From an uncultured Fusibacter sp. (lineage in GTDB: Bacteria; Bacillota; Clostridia; Peptostreptococcales; Acidaminobacteraceae): 15,705 nucleotides of DNA. The position numbers were made by a program, and so were the translations under genes. Below are positions 7,669 through 15,080 of the stretch, in pieces. The notes under the pieces were generated by a model, which did no database searches, was not told the DNA's origin, and saw nothing but the letters and a program-made list of their open reading frames with translations. The stretch's first letter is position 1, and every line of letters starts with the position of its first letter. The stretch is taken from the NCBI GenBank assembly GCA_937958285.1, contig CALFXQ010000370.1:1-15705 (forward strand), written 5' to 3'.

Positions 7669-8613
7669 ATGTTTCAACTAAATGTGAAAGAGGACAATAG
7701 AACCCATCAAATGATGGGAGGTAGACTCGAAGGGTCTCGCTTAATACTCGGCATGATGCGCTATGCTGATCTTTCGGAGGACAAAATAGACAATATTTTA
7801 AAAACAGCACTTGGCCTTCGTATTTCTTGCGTCGATCACGCTGATATTTATGGTGCGGGTGATTCGGAAGCATTGTTTGGAAGATGGCTGGGAAAAAATC
7901 GTGCACTGCGGGATCAGATGGTGATTCAAACAAAATGTGGTATTAGAGATGGTTATTATGACTTATCAAAGACACATATCGTAAAATCTGCTGAGGACAG
8001 TTTAAGGCGACTTCAAACTGAGTCGATTGACCTATATATGTTGCATCGACCTGATACATTTATGGTGCCAGAAGAGATTGCCGAAGCATTTCAGATTCTA
8101 AAGCGTAGCGGGAAAGTAAAGCACTTTGGTGTAAGCAATATGAATCCACTTCAGATTGAGCGACTGCAACGGGTTTTAGACGAACCCCTTCTTGTGAATC
8201 AAGTACAGTTTGGGCTAAAACACACTGGGCTTATTGACAGTGGTTTTCAAATGAATACGGAAATGGGTGGGGGTGCAAGTCGAACGGGTAATCTTCTAGA
8301 GTATGCACAACTCAATGGGATAACATTACAAGCTTGGTCACCACTGCAGTTTGGATTTTTTGAGGGCAATTTTATTGGACATCCTGACTTTGAGGTGCTC
8401 AATAAAGAGTTAAATGCACAAGGTTTGAGGCATGGCTTATCTCCAGAAGCATTGGCCATTGCTTGGATACTTAGTCACCCTGCTAATATTCAAGTTGTAT
8501 TGGGGACAACCTCACCTGAGCGCATAGCAGACATAGAAAAAGCCACCCGAGTTACTCTAGATCGAGAAACTTGGTATGGCTTATATCGTGCAGCTGGAAA
8601 TGTTTTACCGTGA
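7669..8613 (+). CDS. Aldo/keto reductase (YdhF-like)
   Basis: This 314-residue protein is a cytoplasmic NAD(P)H-dependent oxidoreductase of the aldo/keto reductase superfamily, with a TIM-barrel fold. The catalytic tetrad is visible: D56 and Y61 in DHADIYG, K89 in IQTKCG and H126 in MLHRPD. KHFGVSNM at 151-158 and VVLGTTSPERI at 277-287 are further family signatures, the latter part of the cofactor-binding end. Overall it most resembles the YdhF group; the substrate is unknown. The start is the ATG at 7669, seven bases after GGAGG (7657-7661); an upstream in-frame TTG at 7603 has no such site. It follows larB by 87 bases and might belong to that transcript. Its last 9 bases overlap the convergent glf gene. 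Confidence 0.9.
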   Translation: MFQLNVKEDNRTHQMMGGRLEGSRLILGMMRYADLSEDKIDNILKTALGLRISCVDHADIYGAGDSEALFGRWLGKNRALRDQMVIQTKCGIRDGYYDLSKTHIVKSAEDSLRRLQTESIDLYMLHRPDTFMVPEEIAEAFQILKRSGKVKHFGVSNMNPLQIERLQRVLDEPLLVNQVQFGLKHTGLIDSGFQMNTEMGGGASRTGNLLEYAQLNGITLQAWSPLQFGFFEGNFIGHPDFEVLNKELNAQGLRHGLSPEALAIAWILSHPANIQVVLGTTSPERIADIEKATRVTLDRETWYGLYRAAGNVLP

Positions 8614-9705
8614 TGAGAGTTTTGTCATAACTGCCGAGACCACTTGATCCATGTTATAGTACTTGTACTCTGCAAGCCTGCCTATAAAGAGATAGCGACC
8701 TGTCGCTTCTGTAGCGACTACTTCTTCGAGGTAGGCGCTTCTTTTTTTGAGGTTCTCTTTATCGAGTACGACATAGCATGGTTCGCCACTTGCGCTAGGG
8801 TACTCGTAGCAAAGGGTAGTATCTTTGCTCTTTTCGCCGGTCATGTGTTTAAACTCAGTGATACGTGTGAAGTCGTAATCGTTTGGATAATTGACCACCG
8901 CGACGGGTTGAAATTGCTCGGATTCAACTGTAGCAAAGTCGAATACAACAGAGCGGTAATCGAGACGACCATGTCGGTAGTCAAAGAATTGATCGAGTTG
9001 TCCAGTATACACAATTAATGGAGATTTGATGGTCTCTTTTAAGGTGAAATAATCGCTGTTGAGCTGAATGGAAATATTGGGGTGATCGAGCATAGTCGCG
9101 ATCATTTTTGAATACCCGTTAACAGGAAGCCCTTGGTATTTATCGGAGAAATACCTTGGATCTCTGTTTTCTCTAATGGGGATACGTGCTGCAATCTCTG
9201 CCGACAGGGATTCTGGTTCTTTTTCCCATTGCTTTTTAGTGTAGTTTTTGAAGAAAAGTTCATATAAGCGCTCGCCGACCTGAGACACAACGGCATCTCT
9301 AAAATTTTCGGGTGGATTGTTGAATCGTGCTTTGTGTACTTCTTTTCCAAGATAATCGTGTACCTGATCGACGGGAATGTCGATGCCAAATACCTCGCAA
9401 ACAGTATCGCGATTGATTGGAAAAGGCAGTAAACGACCTTCTGCAAAACTCAGTACGCGATGCTGAAAGTGATTGAATTTAGTAAATCTACTCAAAAAAT
9501 CCCATACAGTTTTATCTGTGGTGTGAAAAATATGAGGACCATACTGGTGAACGGTCACCCCGGAATCATTTTTATAATCGAAGCAATTGCCGCCAATATG
9601 CTTGCGCTTTTCTAGCACGAGCACGGTTTTGCCATCGTCGGCGAGTAATCTTGCAGCAGTAGCACCTGCCAGACCCGACCCGACTATTGTAACATCGTAG
9701 ATCAT
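8605..9705 (-). CDS. glf: UDP-galactopyranose mutase
   Basis: This enzyme converts UDP-galactopyranose to UDP-galactofuranose, the donor for galactofuranose in surface glycans, using reduced FAD. At 366 residues it has the usual bacterial length. The FAD-binding GSGLAG lies at 9-14 and EKRKHIGGN at 32-40. The substrate region YTGQLDQFFDYRHGRLDYRS occupies 233-252, R281 lies in RITEFKH, and GRLAEYKYYNMD at 342-353 closes the FAD site. These are all classic for the family. It follows the GT4 gene by 9 bases, and its ribosome binding site (AAGGAG, 9711-9716) overlaps that gene's stop, so the two form an operon with glf second. The 3' end overlaps the oppositely transcribed reductase gene by 9 bases. 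Confidence 0.96.
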   Translation of the reverse strand: MIYDVTIVGSGLAGATAARLLADDGKTVLVLEKRKHIGGNCFDYKNDSGVTVHQYGPHIFHTTDKTVWDFLSRFTKFNHFQHRVLSFAEGRLLPFPINRDTVCEVFGIDIPVDQVHDYLGKEVHKARFNNPPENFRDAVVSQVGERLYELFFKNYTKKQWEKEPESLSAEIAARIPIRENRDPRYFSDKYQGLPVNGYSKMIATMLDHPNISIQLNSDYFTLKETIKSPLIVYTGQLDQFFDYRHGRLDYRSVVFDFATVESEQFQPVAVVNYPNDYDFTRITEFKHMTGEKSKDTTLCYEYPSASGEPCYVVLDKENLKKRSAYLEEVVATEATGRYLFIGRLAEYKYYNMDQVVSAVMTKLSSR

Positions 9706-9714
9706 AAGGGCTCC

Positions 9715-10824
9715 TTAGTCGATTTGTTCGATAACATCGGGATTGTGAACGAGGTTATCGTAGAGTCTTCTATATTTTTCACCAAAATGCTTTAATGTAA
9801 AATGCTTGAGTGCGTGGGATCGACCATTTGTCCCCATGTTCCAAAAGGTTTCCATAGGTGTGTCTCTAAGTATTGAGAGCAACTCATCGGGGTTGTTTTT
9901 ATCAAAAAGTCGCCCAGTTACACCGTCTACGATGGCCTCAGCATTGCCGCCGACATTTGAAGCGATGATAGCAGTGCCACTTGCCATTGCTTCTAGTGGA
10001 ATATAAGAGAAGGCTTCATCCCAGCGATTTGGCAAAACGACAACATCGGATTTAGCATAGTATTCTGCAACTTTCGATTGACCATTTAAATAGCCAACCC
10101 AATTGATTTCTGCTTGGCCTTCTGTTTTCTTTTGAAGCATGGCCTTTAGGTTGCCATCGCCCACAATGTTGAGGCGAACATCTCTTGTTTTAGCTAGTTC
10201 GGTAACGGTGTTTATGAGCATGTCTATGCCCTTTTCAAGCATAATTTGCCCAACAAAGGTGATTTCTAAAGTGTTGTGCTTTTCTCTGGGGATTGGCTTG
10301 AAAATCTCAGTATCTACACCAGCGTAAAGCAAGACGATTTTGTCTTCTGGAACACCGCCTATTTCAACGAGTTGCCTTTTTACAAACTGACTAATTGCCA
10401 CGTAGCAGTCGATGCGTTTAAAGTTGCCTCTCACGAGTTTAAAGAAAGTATGCATTACCTTATCCACAAAATACTTTTTTGACCCCACAGACATATGTAC
10501 TGTGCAAATCGTGGGGATGTTTAATTTCTTTTGAAAACGCCTTACTTTAAAATCAAGTCGGCCTGAGGGATGGTGGTGATGAAGAATATCTGGTTGATAT
10601 TCAAAAAGTTTATCTTCTACTTGCTTTACCTTTTTTGGCCACGGGAGAATGTTTGCAATTAAAACAGAGTCGGGCTCGAATACTTTTATTGGTTGTTTTC
10701 GCCATTTCGCTGACGATATAACAAGATTGTCAACTTCTGGGTCGTGCGCAGCAAAATAGTTGTGTTGATTTTGCACATATGATGCTAGTCCACGTACACC
10801 GGAAGTGGTATGGGCAACTTTCAT
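9715..10824 (-). CDS. GT4-family glycosyltransferase
   Basis: This 369-residue, retaining GT-B glycosyltransferase probably adds a sugar to a cell-surface glycan on the cytoplasmic side. The N-terminal domain includes a His run (82-85) and the acceptor-side CTVHMSVGSKK motif. The C-terminal nucleotide-sugar domain has FVGQIMLEKGID at 190-201, IVGDG at 220-224, and the EX7E catalytic pair E270/E278 in DEAFSYIPLEAMASG. IASNVGGNAEAI at 287-298 is also typical. Its partner glf suggests it works on a galactofuranose-containing glycan, but the actual donor cannot be told. The start ATG has AGAGGT about eight bases upstream. No polymerase, flippase or further transferase accompanies the pair here. 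Confidence 0.93.
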   Translation of the reverse strand: MKVAHTTSGVRGLASYVQNQHNYFAAHDPEVDNLVISSAKWRKQPIKVFEPDSVLIANILPWPKKVKQVEDKLFEYQPDILHHHHPSGRLDFKVRRFQKKLNIPTICTVHMSVGSKKYFVDKVMHTFFKLVRGNFKRIDCYVAISQFVKRQLVEIGGVPEDKIVLLYAGVDTEIFKPIPREKHNTLEITFVGQIMLEKGIDMLINTVTELAKTRDVRLNIVGDGNLKAMLQKKTEGQAEINWVGYLNGQSKVAEYYAKSDVVVLPNRWDEAFSYIPLEAMASGTAIIASNVGGNAEAIVDGVTGRLFDKNNPDELLSILRDTPMETFWNMGTNGRSHALKHFTLKHFGEKYRRLYDNLVHNPDVIEQID

Positions 10825-10856
10825 TAATCTCTACCTCTTTGTTTTAGGATAATCAC

Positions 10857-10885
10857 ATTATACGCCATTATTGATATAAATACAA
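10857..10885 (-). promoter_or_regulatory. Promoter for the GT4-glf operon
   Basis: Read on the minus strand, a perfect TATAAT (complement of 10857-10862) lies 17 bases after TTGTAT (complement of 10880-10885). Transcription would start near 10850, leaving a leader of about 25 bases. The -35 is weak (3 of 6), but the perfect -10 and ideal spacing make this the most convincing promoter in the window. Confidence 0.6.
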
Positions 10886-10905
10886 AGTGTGTGTTGTTTT
10901 TTAAC

Positions 10906-10934
10906 TTTCCATTGTGGGTATATTATTGTATAAA
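10906..10934 (+). promoter_or_regulatory. Candidate promoter for the helical-repeat protein gene
   Basis: TTTCCA (10906-10911) and TATAAA (10929-10934) are 17 bases apart and match consensus at 4 and 5 of 6 positions. The start would lie near 10941, about 40 bases before the ATG. It is back to back with the GT4-glf promoter, the two -35 elements being 20 bases apart, so a regulator bound between them could control both. Confidence 0.5.
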
Positions 10935-10982
10935 CTCATGTTACTATAGCTATATGACTACGTCACAGCAATAGGAGATGTT

Positions 10983-12167
10983 ATGAAAATACTAGCAGAA
11001 AAAGCAAGGTTATATGTGGATTTACTCGATGAATATGACAATTTGATTCTCGATTGTTTACATCCAGAGTTTGATCCCGTAGCTAAAGAGATTTTGGCCA
11101 GGCTTTGCAATTGTTCAACATTTACCATAAAGGGAAAAGACGCATCGACGTTAATTATGGCGGTTTTGTATCGCATATTCTTAGATAATAAGGTCTTCGA
11201 AGACAAAGAAATCACTCAGTCGACCTTCTTCAAGTGGGGTCACACGACCAAACCCACAATGCAAAAATGGTCTAAACAACTGGAGCTATGGGGAATTGAA
11301 GCTAAGCACCTCTCGGTTAAGCGGACACAATTTCAAATTCCGGCTCTGGATTTTGTTGCATTTATGGAGCGCTTGAAATTAGAGATCGATCATTACGATG
11401 CGAATTACGAAGCTATAGAACTTTTAAGAGAGATGATGGATCTTCCTCCGAGCCAAGACCAGTCAACGCTCGATCAAACGACCCTAATGGCAATCTTAGA
11501 GCGCTATCCCGAAACTGAAGCAGGATACTCGGGCGTCATGCAGGAGGTTGATTCAATTATTGAAGCGCATCAACTTCAGCTTGAAAATCAAATTGCTATC
11601 GCTCAGCAAGATGCCAACTACGATTTGTGGTATCATTGGCCCGCGCGCTCCTACTTTAGATTACTCTTTGATTTAGTTGACTTTCATAAGGCGATCGGCT
11701 ACTTGGATTTAGCACTAGAATACGGTCAAATGCTTTTATCAGTTTTAAAGAACGATCAACTTGGTGTGCGAGAATTGATGATTCCACTGGTTATTCAACT
11801 CAGAGAGACCGAGAAGGCGGAGCAAATTTTCCAACAGTTCAAGGAAGATGATTCAAGTGCAATGCTATATAACCGAGCCCTATTTCTATTACAACAAAAG
11901 TCCCCAAAGGCAGAAGCGGCTCTCAAGAAGGCCTTTCTTTCGAATACGCATATTCCTGAATACCTCTTTGGCATAAGAAATATGCCCTTCGAAGGCGACT
12001 TACTTCCAGAACGATTTGCTCCCGGCGATGAAACAGAGGCAATTCTCTATTGCTATAACGCTCAAGAAGCCTGGCACACCGTGCCTAGTGCCTTGTCGAC
12101 ATTAAAGAAATTTAGAAAACAACAGTTGCAAGAAACAAAAATTGTGGCCTTTAGACCCAGAAGATAG
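10983..12167 (+). CDS. Helical-repeat (TPR-like) protein of unknown function
   Basis: I do not recognise a function for this 394-residue, probably cytoplasmic, all-helical protein. There is no signal peptide or membrane segment. Residues about 50-105 (DASTLIMAVLYRIF, then FFKWGHTTKPTMQKWSKQLE) look like the cyclin/HTH-type fold I associate with DUF6398 proteins, which hints at nucleic-acid or protein binding. Residues about 212-330 (LWYHWPARSYFRL, ALEYGQMLLSVLKNDQLGVR and ETEKAEQIFQQF) resemble the TPR-like region of ST7-family proteins. Both resemblances are from memory and are inference. The charged C-terminus ends RPRR. AGGAG at 10973-10977 stands five bases before the ATG. A broken GGDEF gene begins 8 bases after the stop, so the two probably shared a transcript. 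Confidence 0.8.
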   Translation: MKILAEKARLYVDLLDEYDNLILDCLHPEFDPVAKEILARLCNCSTFTIKGKDASTLIMAVLYRIFLDNKVFEDKEITQSTFFKWGHTTKPTMQKWSKQLELWGIEAKHLSVKRTQFQIPALDFVAFMERLKLEIDHYDANYEAIELLREMMDLPPSQDQSTLDQTTLMAILERYPETEAGYSGVMQEVDSIIEAHQLQLENQIAIAQQDANYDLWYHWPARSYFRLLFDLVDFHKAIGYLDLALEYGQMLLSVLKNDQLGVRELMIPLVIQLRETEKAEQIFQQFKEDDSSAMLYNRALFLLQQKSPKAEAALKKAFLSNTHIPEYLFGIRNMPFEGDLLPERFAPGDETEAILYCYNAQEAWHTVPSALSTLKKFRKQQLQETKIVAFRPRR

Positions 12168-12175
12168 GGTGAATC

Positions 12176-13320
12176 ATGTTAGATAGCCAGAAGTTTATTT
12201 ACGGTATGTGTTGTTGTTACTCGTTTTTTTGGCAATGATTTTGCGCGGTTCAGATACACACCATAGTCGGTCTACGAAGTTTTTAAGGTGGGCCATTCGA
12301 TTTAATGCATTGTTAATCTGTTTAGAGGCCCTAACTTGGCAGTTCGACGGTATTGCTGGTGTCTTGAGTCGAACGATAAATTTAATGGCGCTTAATCTAT
12401 TGTTTTTCTTGAATTTTGCACCAATATTGTGCTTAATTATTTATTACGACTTACTACTGGTAAAATCCTATACACGTGTGGTGCGGCGACTTGTATGACT
12501 TGCTATCCCTCAGTTCATTATGTGGATTGCGGTGGGGGCAAACTTGTGGACGGGAGTAATATTCACCCTTTCTGCAGAGAATATCTACAAAAGAGGACCT
12601 TATTTTTCTGCGACTGTATTCTTGGTAATCTTTACGCTACTGGCTTACTTTATCAGTGTTATACCAAGACTCCGCAGTGCAGATAATAGAATCGTTCAGG
12701 GTCTTTTATTGTTGACTGTTATTCCGATTTTTGGTGCGTGGTTCCAAGTGCTTTTTTACGGCCTTCCAGCAATGTAGACAACGCTAACACTGCTTATGCT
12801 CTTTACATTTGTCGTCGTCGAACGCGAAGAATTAATGCGAGATGGTCTGACGCGATTAAAAAACAGAAGTCAATTCGATGAAGCTTTTTTACTCGCCCTT
12901 AAAAAAGGAAGACACTTCACCTTAGTTATGGTAGATTTAGACGATTTTAAACGGATCAATGATCACTTTGGTCACGATAAAGGGGACGAAGCTCTTAAAC
13001 ACATGGCTTATCTCTTAGAAGCATCAGTTCGGCCAAGGGATTTAGTGGCACGCTATGGTGGCGACGAATTTTCACTGCTTCTATATGACACGGATGCAGA
13101 GATTGGAAAGCAATTTGAGCAGCGCGTCGAGGAAAAACTCAATACTTTACACGAAAAAGAAAAGCTAGATTACGTGCTCGCGGCCAGCGTGGGTTATGTA
13201 CATATACCATCTGTTCGCTCAAAATCATCAAATGAGCAGTATTGGCTTGGTTTGGCAGATGATTTTATGTATGCGAGAAAGTTACAAAAAAAAGGGCTTC
13301 GCCAACATGTTGACATTTAA
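12176..13320 (+). pseudogene. Broken membrane GGDEF (diguanylate cyclase) gene
   Basis: One ancestral gene of about 381 codons encoded a membrane-anchored diguanylate cyclase. From 12187 the same frame runs to the TAA at 13318 but is interrupted by TGA at 12496-12498 and TAG at 12775-12777, with coding-like sequence on both sides of each. The likely ATG (12176, MLDSQKFIY) is in a different frame and meets TGA at 12236, so one base was probably lost between 12187 and 12235. Several hydrophobic segments precede the GGDEF domain. That domain (12838-13318) is intact, with an RPRD inhibitory site at 13030-13041 and GGDEF at 13057-13071. No ribosome binding site precedes the internal ATG at 12796, so separate expression of the domain is unlikely. 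Both stops are one C-to-T change from sense (CGA, CAG). Sequencing error or rare read-through cannot be excluded. Confidence 0.85.
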
Positions 13321-13333
13321 ATAAGCAAGTTAA

Positions 13334-13365
13334 AAAAGCCCAAAATCACAGGATTTTGGGCTTTT
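13334..13365. terminator. Bidirectional intrinsic terminator
   Basis: A perfect 14-base-pair stem (13334-13347 with 13352-13365) encloses the loop ACAG. On the minus strand it ends in a run of six T, a strong terminator for the MATE gene. On the plus strand it ends in four T, serving the GGDEF pseudogene that stops 14 bases upstream. The MATE stop codon (13346-13348) lies at the stem-loop junction. Confidence 0.88.
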
Positions 13366-14683
13366 GATATATGTTCTTTTTAATGTAAAAAAATCCGTTT
13401 AGAAATAGGCGCATAAACATGTCAATGGCAATTGCAACGAATATAATTGTGACTGGCCATTTAAAGACATAGGCACAAAGGTATGAAAGTGGCAAGCGAA
13501 TGCCATAGATTGCGATGCCTGAGGTAATCATAGGTAACCCTGTAAAACCAGCGCCGCGAAGCGCACCGCCAATAACACCGGCAATGTTTTGTGGTGCTTG
13601 TGCAATACCGCAAATAATCATGTACATCGTTGCAATTTCAATGAGTTTGACATCGCTAGTCATAAGGCCCAGAACCCATTTTGGCAGGAAAATTAGGATA
13701 AAGCTTCCAAGCAAGGAGACGGCAAAGGCCCATCGCATAATTTCCTCAAAATATGCCTTGGCCCGTTTTGGGTCTTTTGCGGCAATATAACGGCCAACAA
13801 ATGCAGTTGCAGCGACTTGAAAACCTACCGCAGGCATAAAGGCGAGACTTTCTGCTTGAAATCCCAACTGGTATGCAGCAAAAGCATCATTGCCATATTC
13901 CAGAATATATCTTGTAAGAAAAATACTGCTTACATTCCAAAAAAGTGATTCTAATACGCTGGGTATACCTGTTTGATAAACCACAAAGGAAAGATGGCTA
14001 AGGCAATGGGTAAATGCGCTTATTTTGAGGCCGTTTAATATGCCATTCGCCTTGAGAAGCAACCAAACCCCAAGAATTGCGGCAATGCACTGCGCTAGAA
14101 CCATCGCATAAGCGGCACCCATTAGACCCATAGCGGGAAGTCCAAAACCGCCTCTCACAAACCATAAACCAAAAAAAATGTTAAAGATATTCATTGCGCC
14201 GTTGATGATTAGCGGTGTAACCGCATCCCCTCGTCCTTGTAGGCCACTTGAGGACACAATCACAATACCTAAAAAGGGAAGTCCGATAGAAACAACTCTA
14301 AGGACCTGAATAGCCATGGCCATAAGCTGTGCTTTTGGATTAAATATGCTTAGCCAGGGCTTAGGGAAAATCAACATGGTGAGAATAAACAGAATTGACA
14401 GTAAGAAGATGGTGGTTAAGGTTTGAGCGATGGCTGCTCTAGAACGTTCATTATCTGCCTTGCCTGTAGCTTGTGCAACAACAACTTGCAGACCAATGCC
14501 AATGCCTTTAAAAACTGACCAAATTATGCCTCTAACACGTTGGCTTAAAGCCATTGCGCCGATGGCCACTGCGCCCAAATCGCCAATTAAGGACATTGAC
14601 ACAAAGCCCACAAGCATTTCTAAAACACTAGAAATAAGTATGGGTAATATCATTTTAAAAATTGAAGCACGCATTTCGTTCAT
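13346..14683 (-). CDS. MATE-family efflux transporter
   Basis: This 445-residue integral membrane protein has about twelve hydrophobic segments arranged as two similar halves, the layout of multidrug and toxic compound extrusion transporters. Family-like features include the opening FKMILPILISSVLEMLVGFV, and IGAMALSQRVRG and VVAQATGKAD in the first half. The second half repeats this with GIPSVLESLFWNVSS, FQVAATAFVGRYIAAKDPKRA and GALRGAGFTG. MATE proteins export organic cations or drugs in exchange for Na+ or H+; the substrate here is unknown, and a role in exporting a cell-envelope compound is possible. The ATG follows AGAAGG by seven bases. The gene is monocistronic, ending in the terminator hairpin. 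A weak extended -10 (TGTTAAAGT on the minus strand, near 14720-14728) is the best promoter candidate. Confidence 0.92.
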   Translation of the reverse strand: MNEMRASIFKMILPILISSVLEMLVGFVSMSLIGDLGAVAIGAMALSQRVRGIIWSVFKGIGIGLQVVVAQATGKADNERSRAAIAQTLTTIFLLSILFILTMLIFPKPWLSIFNPKAQLMAMAIQVLRVVSIGLPFLGIVIVSSSGLQGRGDAVTPLIINGAMNIFNIFFGLWFVRGGFGLPAMGLMGAAYAMVLAQCIAAILGVWLLLKANGILNGLKISAFTHCLSHLSFVVYQTGIPSVLESLFWNVSSIFLTRYILEYGNDAFAAYQLGFQAESLAFMPAVGFQVAATAFVGRYIAAKDPKRAKAYFEEIMRWAFAVSLLGSFILIFLPKWVLGLMTSDVKLIEIATMYMIICGIAQAPQNIAGVIGGALRGAGFTGLPMITSGIAIYGIRLPLSYLCAYVFKWPVTIIFVAIAIDMFMRLFLNGFFYIKKNIYQKPKIL

Positions 14684-15080
14684 GATTTGACCTTCTCTTT
14701 TATTTCGACTCTCTTAATACTTTAACACAGACTAGTAACTTTGAGGATGGAGAAAAATGCCCGAGGACTGTTTTTTTATTTATGTCTTCTTTTCAACCAC
14801 TGAGGTATTACCGAAAATGACATGGGTTTATATAAAAATATTTTCACGATAAAGATAATTGCGTATACAATTTGTTTGCTAAAACACATAGTGGGTAGTT
14901 ATATTTTAAAGGGAGGTGATCGTTCCAGCATTGCAGCAGACATCTTTAAGCAAAGTACTCATAATTATTTGAGTTCGTTAAAGTTTGTCGCGTTTTATGG
15001 ATTGATTCTGTTTAAACGCGCACCGTAAGTGGACCCTATTCGGCGAACTATTCACGTTCACACCGTAAAGGAGAAAACTC
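14684..15080. other. 397-base non-coding region between MATE and the adhesin gene
   Basis: I find no convincing gene here. A 68-codon frame at 14822-15028 has no ribosome binding site and no recognisable family. A weak plus-strand promoter candidate is TTTTCA (14841-14846) with TATACA (14864-14869), 17 bases apart; it would give the adhesin a leader of about 205 bases. Within that leader are a near-perfect anti-16S match (14908-14921) with no good start after it, a small hairpin (14957-14961 with 14970-14974), and a 7-base-pair hairpin (14989-14995 with 15014-15020). CACCGTAA also occurs twice, at 15021-15028 and 15061-15068. I see no match to known cyclic-di-GMP riboswitches. Confidence 0.55.

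Noticed and set aside
12429..12686. An 85-codon frame within the broken GGDEF gene
   Set aside because: It is out of frame with the hydrophobic and GGDEF coding sequence, is cysteine-rich without pattern, and has no ribosome site.
12496..12777. Stop-codon recoding (selenocysteine or read-through) in the GGDEF gene
   Set aside because: Two different stops plus an apparent frameshift in the same gene point to decay. Other genes here end in TGA, TAA and TAG normally, and I see no selenocysteine insertion hairpin after the TGA.
14822..15028. A possible 68-residue small protein
   Set aside because: No ribosome binding site, no recognisable motif, and it overlaps hairpins of the likely adhesin leader; kept only as part of the non-coding region.
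14870..15080. Cyclic-di-GMP riboswitch (class I or II) upstream of the adhesin
   Set aside because: The conserved GGCAAACC/GACGCAAAGCC core of class I and the class II core are absent; only generic hairpins are visible.
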